Made by a program: the position numbers and the translations under genes. The notes beneath the pieces were generated by a model. It did not search any database. It was not told the origin of the DNA and was given only the letters and a program-made list of their open reading frames with translations. Below are positions 51,390 through 63,578 of a stretch of 64,000 nucleotides of DNA, one piece after another (position 1 is the first letter of the stretch; the number at the start of each line of letters is the position of its first letter). Source of the stretch: Epiperipatus broadwayi (lineage: Eukaryota > Onychophora > Udeonychophora > Euonychophora > Peripatidae); the NCBI GenBank assembly GCA_028023455.1, contig JAQFVV010006255.1:3720001-3784000 (forward strand). Reading direction: 5' to 3'.

Positions 51390-52520
51390 AATGAATATTG
51401 TAATAAATTATTTTAAAAGGATCAATGTTTGCCACTATAAATTATTATAATAAAAAAAGTTATAATTTTGGAATGAAAAGTATCAATAATTAAAAAGTTT
51501 GATATGTTTTGGTGGAGTTAATAAATAATTTTACCATATAAAATTCTATTGGCTTGACAAACAAATAAAACTGACAGTCCCTCAGTAAACAAAACTTTTA
51601 ATGAAATATAAACTATAAGTTAAATACAGAATTCTATAAAGCATATGACTAGTGTGCAGAAAAAAATCAGCTTTTTCTGTATTACAGTACATTGGTAAAA
51701 GTTACATTTTACACTAATTTGTTTTTCCATTATTATACTGATATTCAATACTAACACTATAAAAATAAAATTCAGTTGGTAAAGATACCTGTCATTAGTT
51801 GAAATTATATTTTTCTGGTGATGTTTATTTTTTATAAATAATGATTCATTTTCTGATATTTTATTATTCTTATTTAAGATGCTCATTATATAACAAGTAA
51901 AAATATGTTGTTAAATATCTGTATTGAGTATTGTACTGAAAAAAATGTTATTGTAAAGTTGTTTGGGATAAAAAATTAAAAGAAAAACTATTTACAGGTT
52001 ATTAAATTAAATTAAATTGTATAAGGTATGTTTTTAAAATACCATATTGTTTTTTTTATTTTTTGTTTGCTTATATTACTATTGAGATAGTTATATGTCT
52101 CATGGCATATAACAACATAGTAGTGTGTGTACATATATATAAAGATGAAAGGAAAAGTAGAAATAAACACAAGCAAAAATATTTTCTATATTTCACTAGA
52201 ATAACAGTTAATGATAAAATAATTTTGAATTTTAAAAAAAATTATTAAAAAGATCTAATTAATATTTTATTAATCCTGTTTTTAAAATTAAAACAAATGT
52301 TTTTATGTTACAATAAATATACCAGTAATTATAAAATTACACTATCTATTTTGATTAAAGCAAATTTTTTAATTAATGCTTGCATAACATATTTTGATGA
52401 AAGTTCTGCAAAGTTGTTTTTAAAGGTAATAAGGTAAATTGTAAAAAGACATTAACTTTTTTCAATCAAGGTAAAGTTAACTTACTTTTAATTACTGTGT
52501 TTTTTTATTCCACTCTGACT
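51390..52520. other. No supported gene
   Basis: AT-rich, nothing recognised. Confidence 0.5.
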
Positions 52521-52529
52521 ATAAAAAAT

Positions 52530-52890
52530 ATTAGTGAGAGGTCTGGAATTTTACAGTTGTGAAGTCAACTACTTTTAGTTTACAAAGGCAGAGTTTGGAT
52601 TCACATGGAAGTAAAGGGCCTGGTTTTCTGTGTTCTCCATAGTTCATATTGTGGACTAGATAGGATGCCTGAAGTCTATAAAATTTTAGACTAAACAGAA
52701 ATGATTCAATACAAACAGTTACATGGATTATATCTTTTTCAAAGATGACAATAAGCCAGTCCATTGTTTTGAAAGAAACCAATTTTTCAAGAGAGTCCAT
52801 CAGCTTGCTGAAGAATTAGTTTATATGTATACTGTTTTATCTATATGCAGAGAAGCACAGATAAAAGTACTGCATCACATATATATAAAT
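52530..52890 (+). repeat. SINE-like dispersed repeat, plus copy
   Basis: It matches 55,195-55,625 in opposite orientation. Shared, in order: a ggattcacatgg or gaattcacatgg block (B-box-like), gcctgaagt, ttacatggattatat or ttacctgattatat, and gaagaattagtttatatgta near the end. The length of about 360-430 bp and the internal B-box-like motif suggest a SINE. Open frames here belong to the repeat, not to a host gene. Confidence 0.6.
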
Positions 52891-52899
52891 AGAGCCAGT

Positions 52900-55190
52900 G
52901 AGTTATTTTAAATAACTTCTTAAAAATAACAGTTGTAATTGTTAAATTACAATTTTTTTAAGTAAATAATGTTATTCAACTAAACATAAGATATGTTTCC
53001 AGTATATTTTATTAAATATAAAAGTAAACTCCAAAAATCTTTTTATTGAACAAAATAATTTGCTAGAATATTTTTTAAAGATGTTTACAATTAATTAGGA
53101 ATAATCTGAAAAAAAGAAAAACTTTTAAGAACTGTAAGAAAGTAATATTTTTTTATTAAAGAAAACTTTTACTTACAATAAAAAATAAGAGGTTAATTGT
53201 TTTAATTTAGATTATCTATTTTTATATATACTCATATGTGTGCATTTATGTATTATTAAAAATGAATTGAATTTTTTATAAGTTTATGATAATTTGAATG
53301 TTAATTTTTAAATTATTATACAACATATCTGAGTATTTATATGTATACACTTTATGTTTTTTTCACATTAAATTAAGTAAGTATTGAGAAAATAAAATAT
53401 GGTCTATTCATTTTATTTTTTTATAAAATCCAGTGTGTGCACACATTTCAATGTACACACCCATATATGTTTAAATCAGTCATTAAGTATATATAAAAAT
53501 GAATTTTATTTATAGGTTTATGACAATTCAAATATGTTCATAAATTATTATACCACATATCTGTATGCTAACATATATGTGTTTTATGTAAACCTATTAT
53601 GGGGCTATACACATAAATCAAGCCTTTTGATTTTGATTAATATACAAAATAAAAATTATCACATTGTGATTTACAATATATGTTCCAATATGTTTACTTA
53701 AAACACAGTCAGTATACAGACATGTGACAATAATTTCTGAACATATTTGAATTGTTATTTAACATTTTTAGTGTCAGGTTTGATTATAATCAAATTAGCT
53801 AAAAATACTAATTTTTACATTATTGTAGTGAATTTATGCTCATTTTACAGCTTAAAATGTACTGTAAACCCTCTCTAGAATTATTTTACAAGTAAAAAAT
53901 CAATAATATTTCAATTTAAAGTTTTGACAATGGGAAAAAGTAAAGTTTTCAAGGCAATGATTGATTGTTTTTTATGTTGAACAAAAGGGGGTGCTTGCCA
54001 ATAATTTTGACAGGTCTAAGTTTTTTATTTTTATTTTCAAAATGAAAATGTATATTTTAGAGTATTTCTTTTGTATTTTTTTACATATTATAAATTATCT
54101 TGATAATATATGCTGAAAATATAATTATTTTAGAAAAATAGTTAAGATTTTAGTAAAAATTATTTAAATTTACACGAATGTAAATTATAAAAGAAATTAA
54201 TGCTGTATGCAGCATTTATAATAGGTTACAAACATTCTTTTTAGCTTCTCCACTATAGAATATTTTTATAATTATAAATAGAAATTTATTTTTGAAAAAA
54301 CTTTCATTCACTTTCATATTCTGACAAATTATTAATTTGCTTTTTACAAATAAAACTAACATGAATACAATATTAAAAATCGAATATATTATTACTGCTG
54401 ATTTTATAATATCAATCAAAAGTTTAGTATTTTAACTAATGCAACTAATTGGAATTTCTGACAGTGTAATGGTTAAAATAAAATAAATTATTAAAATTTA
54501 CATATAAGTGTCTATCTGACACACATTGATATTTACACATAGAGGTACAGTACAATTGATGAATATATTTCAACCATCATATAAAATACAATAAATGATT
54601 AAAAATTTTAGTTATCACATTTTAGTAATACAAAAAACTTAACTCTGTTTACTTAAAACAAATATATATAATCACACAGATATGTAATATATCAATTTAT
54701 TAACATAACATATTTAAAATTGTCAAAATAATAAATGACATTAATTTTTATAACATATAATTAATATATATGTTTGTGCATGTAAAAATGTATGTGCACA
54801 CTGGCATATATTGTAATTCGTCACAATAATAATATTATATTTTTCATAATTAATCCAATATTGAAAGTATATAAAATTTACACATATATGTGTATATATA
54901 TAAAAAAAAAAGTAATATGAATTAGGTTTATTGATTAGTCTCTTTTTATAATCAATGAAAGTATTTTCTTCTTCCGTTTTTTAAAAAATAAAATAAAATT
55001 AGTCTTGACAAGTTGATTGATTAATTATAACATCTTTAAATTTAAAACACAGATTTTAAATATTTCTTTTTTTTTCTTCAATAAACGATTTAAAATAATA
55101 TAATTCTATATATCTATAAATTTTAAAATGTCACTTTTACTAAAGAAATTATTTAAAATTTTGTTCTCATTATATATAACACTATTTACC
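52900..55190. other. No firm gene; old direct repeats
   Basis: 53,259-53,337 and 53,496-53,567 are diverged direct copies (aaaaatgaatt, ttatgataattt or ttatgacaattc, ttattata..acatatctg). Near 54,270-54,225 on the minus strand an AG (tattctatag) precedes a short frame GEAKKNVCNLL with a stop. Its phase would fit as a last exon after 55,989-56,045, but the polypyrimidine tract is poor, so I leave it as a possibility. Confidence 0.4.
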
Positions 55191-55194
55191 ATAT

Positions 55195-55625
55195 ATATTT
55201 ATTTGTGCTTCTTTGCATACAAATAAATCAGCATACATATAAACTAATTCTTCATCAAGCTAAGAGATTCTCTTGATGAGCTTTTCTTAGTGAGACTGAT
55301 ATAATCCAGAATTGTCATCATCATGAAAAATATAATCAGGTAACTGCAGTGATCCCCCTTCTGCTTAGGATTTAATATACTTCAGGCAAGCAAATTGGCT
55401 TTTAAAACACATTTGTAGTTATGAAACACTTGAAATTGACCTATTCTCCATGTGAATTCAAATTCCACTATCGTGAACTATACAGCTTTTGAACTTGCTC
55501 CCCTTGCAGTCTTATATCTTTATGGTAGTTTTCTATCCTGATCTGGACTACTCTGCTAACCAACTTACTGCTGTCACTATCAACTAATTACTACTTTTTA
55601 TATTTACCCGATATATTGCAATAGA
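55195..55625 (-). repeat. SINE-like dispersed repeat, minus copy
   Basis: Inverted relative to the copy at 52,530-52,890. The minus strand opens with a tRNA-like A-box region (agtaagttggttagcagagt), then gaattcacatgg, gcctgaagt and gaagaattagtttatatgta. It lies in the region downstream of the candidate exon at 55,989-56,045, so it may sit in an intron or 3' flank. Confidence 0.6.
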
Positions 55626-55988
55626 GTAACAAAAATATATTAATTAATTTTTTAATTAACTAGTTAATGGCCTAGGTGCCATATTGAATTTTTAAAAAAA
55701 ACTGAGTTGAAACACAATTTTCACAATAATTTCAATTTTAATAATATTAGTATAAAAAGTTTTATATTGATAAAAACTAGAAAAATTAAGGAAAATAATA
55801 AGTCTAAGGCAAATAATGATTGCCATTTAAATATAAGGGAAAAAACAAAATTTCAACAACAAAATAATTATTACTTTATTGTTTGTATTTCTAATTTATC
55901 ATTAATTAAATTTAAATTATATCTTCATTGCTAATTCTTTTGTATTCCTCACAAAATTCTCATTCAAACCATATATAATACTTCTTAC

Positions 55989-56045
55989 CTGAGATAATCC
56001 ATAGCTTCAGAATCTCCAAAACTATTCACATAAAAATTCTTCATC
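55989..56045 (-). CDS. Candidate internal exon B, gene unknown
   Basis: On the minus strand a good acceptor (gtatcttttattag) precedes 57 bases followed by the donor GTAAGAAG. With the first base completing the TC carried over from the exon at 57,001-57,138, it reads S-MKNFYVNSFGDSEAMDYL and leaves two bases (AG) over. Both ends are therefore phase 2, matching the upstream exon exactly. Composition is visibly less AT-rich than the introns. The joined peptide of 64 residues is hydrophilic, with no motif that lets me name it. The intron between exons (56,046-57,000) holds a (TA)n tract. Confidence 0.6.
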
Positions 56046-56579
56046 CTAATAAAAGATACAAAACAAATCATTTCCAGAAGTTAAATGTATATTTGTCATC
56101 ATAGCAAGTGTTTTCTTGTCTGTCTAAAACTGGAAATTGTATGATACTGTCTGTATCAATGATAAAATGAGTTTCATCTTTTCATTTTATATTTTTTGTG
56201 TATACCAGTGATGCTCTCTTGTTATATTTATTGTCTCACAGAGATATATAATTTACTTGCAGGTAGCTCATTTGCTAACTATAGACTTTAAAATAATGTG
56301 ATGCAAGATATGGCAAAACTACTGATTCCACAACATGAGCACCAAGGCATAACCAAGAATCAGAATTCGATTTATTTTCCTGCATACAATTCTATGTCAT
56401 ATATATATATAAACATTGTAGCTATCACCACACACACACGATTTGAAATCTCTCTTTATTGGTTTTAAGTGTTTATATTTTCTCATGGTACTATTCCCAG
56501 TAAATTTTGTAATTGTTTTATCAACTGCAACATTTCTGTACATCTGATAATCAGTCTTAAAATTTACATTGTACTGCTC

Positions 56580-56581
<2 letters not shown>

Positions 56582-56637
<56 letters not shown>

Positions 56638-56660
56638 GTATATATATATATATATATATA
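56582..56660. repeat. (TA)n microsatellite
   Basis: Two long TA runs separated by ataatagta, lying inside the proposed intron between exons A and B. Confidence 0.9.
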
Positions 56661-57000
56661 TCATTGTTATACAAACAGACATGCAAGTGCAAGCACAAAC
56701 ACACTAATAGAAATATAAACACACTAATAAATTATTAAACCTTTTGTGAATCACTAAGTCTATAAAATAAAGTTGCCTCAAACTTGGATCAGAGTCCCAA
56801 AATTATGATATACATATTTGAATACAAATTTATATACTGTACAATAAAGAGCATAAATCATTTAATATTTTTATAATTTATATACTACACAGACATACCA
56901 ATACAAATGCAAACATATTAATAAATTATACCATTTATCAAATAATTAAAAAAAATTAAATTCTATTCAAATAATTAAAAAATTAAAATTGAATACTTAC

Positions 57001-57138
57001 GACTTGATAGTCTGATTATGTTTTGATCCAGTTGAAGGCCTTAAAATGCAAATCATCAGCATATTTTTAATCCATTTTAGTAATGAGTCTGGCCAATAAG
57101 GCAATTCTGCCTTTGTCATCTTTGTATAATCTAGTAAA
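57001..57138 (-). CDS. Candidate internal exon A, gene unknown
   Basis: On the minus strand a strong acceptor (a T-rich tract ending ctggtcag) and an ideal donor (GTAAGT, 57,000-56,995) bound 138 bases. One frame is open throughout: after one base from the previous codon it reads LLDYTKMTKAELPYWPDSLL, then KWIKNMLMICILRPSTGSKH, then NQTIK, ending with two bases of a split codon. About one third of the bases are G or C by hand count, above the flanks. The Trp-, Pro- and Cys-containing composition is typical of real protein. Phase 2 on both sides matches exon B. I do not recognise the family. Upstream exons were not found. Confidence 0.65.
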
Positions 57139-57139
57139 C

Positions 57140-59740
57140 TGACCAGAAAAAAAAATTAAATGCACTTATTAAAAAAAATATTAATGAAAAATTCAAATTT
57201 TAACTGATTTCAACTTGTGATAGACCATTTTAAAGAAAAATTTAAGCTGCAATGACTGCCAGGATTTCAGTTGATGTCAGGCTTATAGTTTTCATGGAAT
57301 TTAAAAAGAAAACAAATTTTCAATGAATCAGCTGCCACTAGTGACTGACCTGACATGCTACAACGGCTCAACTCATTAAAAATTGTTTTTCTTATCTCTC
57401 TTAATTGGAAAAAGTTGATTATTTCAATTCACTTTATTTCTTTGGAGTTTTATCAAAGTATGATCTACAAGTTTTACTTTAAAAAAAATTTCTAAAACAG
57501 ATAGGCTTAATTAAAAGATTTCAAAAATTAGAAATTTTTACAATTATCAGTAGACATTTTATCATAAAACATGCTTGTTTTTAATTTTAAAATCAGAATG
57601 CAATATTAATTAGAACTTTTTAAATGTTTAATTTATAATAAAATTCTATTTTAAATTCAAAATTATTTAACCCTTACTTTGTTTTCTATTTATTCCAGGA
57701 AAATGAAAAAAATATCTACAAAATTTTTATCTGTGTTTATTTCTACTTTTCCTTTCAACTTTATATATATATGTGAATATACAATATGTTATTATGTGCC
57801 ATGTAACACAACTGTTACACTATATTATTATTTTTAACTATTTTTTAATATTTAAGATTATTTTCGTTTTTAGGACATACAATTTTAATAAAATTGATCT
57901 GAATTTTTTTTTTTTTTTAAATCAATATTGTAAACTCAATTTTCAGTAAATACATTGTTTTTAAGACTAAAGCCTAATGTAAAATTATTTCAGTTGACAA
58001 TATTGAATTTTTTTTTTTAAAAAAATGTCAAAGTTGATATTTTATTTTTAAGATTATTTTTATTATTTCAACAGATATTTTTAACCAAATTTATCAAAAA
58101 ACATAAAGATTGATTTAAAGTGTTTTTCTTTCAATGAGAAATACAACTGAAAGACAAATATTAAAAGGTAGCTAAAGTGTCCCATGAGTATGCTCAAAAT
58201 AGAGTAGTTAAATGATTCCATTACAATTATATATAACTGCACTCTTTTTTCTGAGCATCTCAGTGTGAATATACTTTTTAAATATTAAATTGTCCGTTAA
58301 ATATAAAAACATTAGCAATATCAAGAAAATAACTTTATGTTTTCAAAAATGTATTCTAAACCTGAGTTCAAATCTAGCAACATTTAGCTATATTTTGTTA
58401 GAAATTCATATCCTATAGAGTTTACTTTTTCTTCTATAAATCTGAATGCAATAATAATTACTAAATAGTAGCTAATATTTCTACCAACAATTTTGAAGTG
58501 GTTGACAAACAAAATAAGATGATCAAAAAATATTTTTTAGTGAATTTCAGTCATAGCCCCAAATATCCTCCGTGCATTTGAATTAAAATACAGTAACATC
58601 TACTTTGTACTTCAGCAACAAATTAAATGCATTTAATGTTTAATTTTATATTAATGTGAAAATTAGATTTGAATGTGATGTGTTCGCATATATATATATT
58701 ATGTGTATCAATATATATATATATATATTATGTGTATATATAAGATTGTTTTTGTGTATGTATGTACTAATTATGTTATTTGTTTGTTGTTAAAGTGTTG
58801 TGTTGTAATGTGAACTTTAATTGTACTGCATTTTTCAGTTATGAATATTTTTTATTTTATATAATAAACTTATTTTTTATTATTATTAAATATTGCATGT
58901 ATATATTTTGTAATTATAACTTTACAAGCTTAAACACATTTAAAGCGGAAACTGATTTTAACTGTAAATATAAATACTGAGAGTATCAATGTAATTTGGA
59001 ATCAATGGGGATTATATTGATTCTACACTACATTCAATAAAATTAAATACTATAATCCTTCTTATGTTCTTAACTTTTAAAATGTGTTTGTATATTATAT
59101 AATACAAATCTCTCTATCGCGTTATAGTTAAATATATTGTAATTAGGTTCCAAAATATAATTAGACGTTGATTCAAATATCTCAGAACAAATTAAATATA
59201 GTCATGTGACCAGGATAAGGAATAATAAGTGGTGTAATCTTATAATTAAAAAAAAATACGAAAGTCAAGTTTAATTAATAATTACATTCATATTTTATTT
59301 ACAATTAATAAAACAAAATAATAATATATTATTTACTTATTTTAAAATTTTGACCGGTTACTTCTTTATTATTTCCAGCTTCTTATAAACAGTAGTAAAG
59401 AAGGCCCTTAAATTCAAATATAGTGGATTATTTATAATGATTTTTTTTTTAATTGATAGCTTTTGCATAATCACTTATATATATAATACAATATTTACTC
59501 AAGTGTGTATAGATAAATAATGCGATATTACACATGTATAGACAATATTTATTTATATTTCGATTCATTAGTAAATGTTTTAAAATATCCTAGTAGTTTA
59601 AATTTATCTTATTTGGGTAATCTCACTTGACTTTTATCGTAAATAATGACACAGCAACATTACTTAAAAAGAAACTTCAATATTTTATAGCATGTTTTGT
59701 CACTAAATTAAAATGATCTGTCTTTTTAGTGGTGCCACAG
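57140..59740. other. No firm gene; presumably intronic or 5' region of minus-strand gene
   Basis: 57,235-57,375 is somewhat GC-richer and has a 29-codon minus frame (MSGQSLVAADSLKICFLFKF...) without convincing splice sites. 58,360-58,620 may hold a decayed repeat (gagttcaaatctagc, aaatgcacggaggatatttg on the minus strand). (TA)n-like tracts lie at 58,688-58,740. Confidence 0.4.
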
Positions 59741-59876
59741 ATTAGATAGGCGGCTTCATGTTTTCTAATAAAGTGTAAATGTGAGGGGAAAATTGTCTGT
59801 TGATGGAGACTTTATCTAGAGATGCTGAAGTGTTTCCGCTATTTTAGTTTAATATTAGACGCTAAAGAAGACTAAC

Positions 59877-59933
59877 ATGCCGGGATGCAAAAAAAGCCCA
59901 GATAAGAAACATCTTTCAAATGAAGTTGTGAAA
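59877..59933 (+). CDS. Candidate first coding exon, gene unknown
   Basis: After about 150 bases of comparatively GC-rich leader, an ATG in good context (actaacATG) opens the frame MPGCKKSPDKKHLSNEVVK. It runs directly into a splice donor (AAA|GTAAGA at 59,934), giving a phase-0 junction. The N-terminus is basic and hydrophilic, with no signal peptide or membrane segment, suggesting a cytosolic or nuclear protein. The next exon was not identified; it may lie beyond the hAT insertion or outside the window. Without the second exon this stays a prediction. Confidence 0.45.
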
Positions 59934-60239
59934 GTAAGATTTCTGACTTTAAAACAAAGATATCTTATAACTTTAAGGACTGAAGGCTGAAGCGTGTAAT
60001 TCGAGTCTATATATATTTTAAAAAAAGAAATATTTATAAATATATAATCTTAATTATATATAAAGCTATTAGTGGAGTTCAAACTATTTTTTTTTTAATA
60101 CGAACCCTCCACTTGTCAAAATAAACTATGTTGAAGCACATGCGCATTAAAAATTTTGAATAGTTAATTCTTTTTTAATTGGATTCTAGAAATATTCTTC
60201 TTTTAATTTATGTCATTTAGTTAGTTTATAATAAACGTA

Positions 60240-60470
60240 TTAAAATGGTCACGCAGGCTATACGCACGGGTTCTCTTGTCAAGATTTGGTTTGCAATGTC
60301 GTGAAGCCTAGCCTTTCAACGGAATTCGTAATACCAATTTGTTGCTGCTTATAACGGGTAGTTTTGCACGGTTCACGGCAGACCACCCACACTAAGATTC
60401 GTTAAAATAAGTGAGACAGTGTAAGAAGTTATCCATAAACACGATGTCGAGAATTGCGATTATCTAAAAC
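60240..60470. promoter_or_regulatory. CpG-rich patch, possible promoter region
   Basis: Roughly 14 CpGs fall within about 230 bases (cacgcaggctatacgcacgg, gtcgtg, aacggaattcg, cacggttcacggc, cacgatgtcgagaattgcg), whereas surrounding DNA has almost none. It lies 300 bp downstream of the candidate first exon. An unmethylated promoter-associated region, possibly serving genes in both directions, or a recently arrived foreign segment, would both explain it. A 19-codon ORF starts at 60,245 but is too short to weigh. Confidence 0.35.
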
Positions 60471-61739
60471 ATGTTCTTCCGTTCTTTCCATACTTATTAA
60501 TAATCTTGTTAATTATCTGAAATATAATAGTAGTACAAAATAAAAATTAGTCCGGCACTTAAAACGAAATTGGAACTTATGAATATATATTAATTTACCT
60601 ATAGAAATATTGCTATAATTCTATTTAAAATAATTTTGAATTAAAATATCTGTTTAACAGAATTTAGTGCTAAATAAACAGAAAAAAAAAAAGATTAAAA
60701 AATATTCAAGTAAATAAATCTATATATATCTTTTCACTCAATTACTTTCCTTTTTAAAAAATATGATTATTTTTATATACCTCTCTCGTTTTCTCTTTTT
60801 CTCTCTCTGCATTATATTTAAATCTAAATATCCACGTAGGAATAAAAAATATTTACAGCAACAACACGACTTTTTCTATTTTAGTTTAAATAAATTTTTT
60901 TGCACCCATTCATGTTTTTATTTTATTTACATAAAAAAATACCCGTAAGCTGCAAATTCAACAACATTGTAATCAGAAATTAAATTGCCGATCGATTATG
61001 ATACCCTTTGTTGTATTTATGAACAATCAATTCACAAAATTTATTGTTAATTATATTGCACCTCTACAGTTCTAACAGTGTAGTAGTAGTAAAGGACATC
61101 TGTCTATAATGTCTATAACAAGTATTTGGATCCAGATAAGATATAAAAAAAATCACATTTAAATGGGTATTAGCATTTTAATTTTACTTAGGTCACCTTA
61201 GCCAAACATGCAATAATGGTCGATGAGTGATTGTTTTAGATGTTCCTAACTTAGGTGTAAAACTACTCAAACTCTGACAACCAAGTCATAGATAAGAGCA
61301 ATAAAATGTTTTGTTCATCCTGTTTCTTTATGAGAGATTGCGGAAGGGGACTTTGTTTTGCAGTAGGATATTTAAAAGCTGTTTTACAACTTATCTATAT
61401 TGCACTTCTATCTTGACAATGTGAATCAATTTGCTGCTTTGACTTTCTTGAGAGATATTATGCAATTAGCTATGCTGCTTCAATAACTTTCCAGCCAAAT
61501 CTGTCTTCATAAAATAAATAAAAAAGTTGTCATACTAGTGGACTGCACTGTTATTATTACTGACCACTGGCTTGAGATAAACAACATTGACAATATTCAG
61601 AGCTAGATAAGTATTGGACATAACTGGAAAATATTTAATACCTGTGATATTATAAGCTGTAAGAAGCAGCCAAATAATCTATAAAACAAAAAATTTACAA
61701 TAAAACTATGAACTTGATATAATCTGAAAGCAGAAACAT
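60471..61739. other. No supported gene
   Basis: AT-rich up to about 60,950, then more mixed. 61,060-61,740 may be the untranslated left part of the hAT element that follows, but its left terminal repeat could not be found. Confidence 0.4.
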
Positions 61740-63395
61740 TAAAGATATGCAATGACAGCAATGCATTTTATGTTACAAGATATTTTCAAACTCTAATCTT
61801 AATGATTAAAGTTGTTAGAGCATTTCAACAACCAGCATGGTAGTAAAGCTGCAGGACATAATCTTAACATCTTGGAAATCAACAAGGCATGATTTGATAC
61901 CAGCAATGCTATCACAAAATCTGATGTTGCATCACTTCAAAGGCCATTGTTAAAAACTTGTTATCAAGTGGCATATCTGTGTGCTAAGAAAAAAAAAATA
62001 CAATAGTTGAGGAATTGGTAAAACCATGTAAGAAAATTCTATTAGGTTCTGAAGTACAAAAGAAAAGTCAGTAGATTTCATTATTGAATTATGTGATTCA
62101 ATCATGCATTCAAGATCTCAGTGATAATATTTTATTGCAAGTAGTAGAAAAAAATCAAAGCCAGTTCTCTAAAAGTGAGTATTCAACTAGATGAGTCAAC
62201 TGATATTGATAATTGCAGTCAGCTATTGGTATTTATGCAATATATTAAGGAAAGAGAAATATTGGAAGAATTTTTATTTTGTGCCCCACTGGAGTTGAGA
62301 TCAAAGGAATTGATGTTTTCAATCACATTAAACATTTTGAAACATCACATACCAATAAATGTGATAGGTTCTACTTGCACTGATGATACCCCTGCAAAGT
62401 TGGGGAAGAACTCTTGATTTTTTTCATACATCAAGACAGAATTACCACAAGTTACAATAATGCATTGTGTGTTGCACCATGAAAAATATTGCTAGAGAAT
62501 TTAAACCAACATTTAGCTACTACAGTAAATGTAGTAAAGTATATTCAAGGATGAACATATAATCATTGTATATTTCATGCTTTTTGTGAAGAAATCATTG
62601 CTGTTTATATTGTGCTTCTTTATGACCCTGAAATACAGTGACTCTCCAAGGGACACATGCTAAGCAGGGTTTTTGAATTGTGTGATGAAATTATATAGTT
62701 ACTTACTAATCAAAACTATGATTTAGTTAAAGCTTTTTGAAAAAAAAGATGCAATCCTTCAACTAATTTACTTAGCAGATATGATATATTCAGTCACCTG
62801 AATGCAGTAAACACATCAATGCAAGGATTTGGTATGAACATAATAACAGCAAGTGAAAATTTATCTTAATTTATAGAAAAACTAAATATATGGACAAGCT
62901 AACTGGAAAATGGTTATTTTGCAAACTTTCTCTTACTTGATTCAGTCGTTCAAGAAAATGAGATCTCAATTATACCTGAAGTTGCAATGCTTTCACAACA
63001 ATTGAGTGAATCATTTCATGACTATTTTTCCTCATGAGATATTATCAAAGTTCAGAGATCGATACTGGATCAATTTCTATTTGATCTTAATTCAATGGTG
63101 ACAATAATTTAATAAAAGTTAAACTTATCAAAATACAAGCCAATGCACATATTCAAATGGATTTGAAAAATTGGACTTACAACAACTCTGGTATACACAG
63201 TTAGAACCTTATCCACAGCTGGGAAAGCAGTATTGCAGATACTTCCATCATTTTTTAGGACCTACCTGTGTGAAATTTTCAACACTTTTGCACATAAAAA
63301 CAAAAGCCAGAAATTACTTAAATGCAAGTGATGATTTAAAAGGAGCATCGCTTCAGAAGGGTTATTATGAAAAGCAACAACAACCTTCCCATTAA
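61740..63395 (+). pseudogene. hAT transposase pseudogene (ZBED5/SCAND3-like)
   Basis: Collinear remnants of a BED-finger hAT transposase, which cuts and pastes its own element. First comes a worn BED finger (QCILCYKIFSNSNL) near 61,755. Then YQVAYLCAKKKNTIVEELVK at about 61,960. The RNase H-like core follows at 62,175-62,417 (QLDESTDIDNCSQLLVF with the first catalytic Asp; CTDDTPAKLG). HCVLHHE lies near 62,465, and LLYDPEIQ-stop-LSKGHMLSRVFELCDEI near 62,610-62,695. The C-terminal dimerisation part ends in frame (HIKTKARNYLNASDDLKGA, then QPSH-stop at 63,395). Many stops and frameshifts interrupt it, so it is dead. Confidence 0.85.
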
Positions 63396-63554
63396 AAAAT
63401 GAGATATTGTTTTGTATGTATATGTAAATGTATGTATGTATTTTTCAAAAATAAATTATCTTGCAATAAATGTAATTTCTGCTAAAAAAGAAAAATCGAA
63501 CAGATTTTTTTGAGGAGGTGAGAAAGCATATTTTCAAATTCAAGAGAGTGCCAA

Positions 63555-63578
63555 TCACAAAAAATTTAAGAAACACTG
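63555..63578 (+). repeat. Right terminal inverted repeat of the hAT element
   Basis: atcacaaaaaatttaagaaa followed by cactg is, in complement, CAGTGTTTCTTAAATTTTTT, the classic start of a hAT terminal repeat. It lies 183 bp after the transposase stop, the expected place. The following eight bases (gcttacat) would be one target-site duplicate. The left partner was not found. Confidence 0.6.

Noticed and set aside
54216-54419. 67-codon minus-strand ORF as a gene
   Set aside because: Mostly hydrophobic AT-composition sequence. Only the last 11 codons after a weak AG could be an exon, and that is unproven.
60245-60304. 19-codon ORF (MVTQAIRTGSLVKIWFAMS) in the CpG-rich patch
   Set aside because: Too short to judge, with no donor or acceptor that links it to the exon at 59,877.
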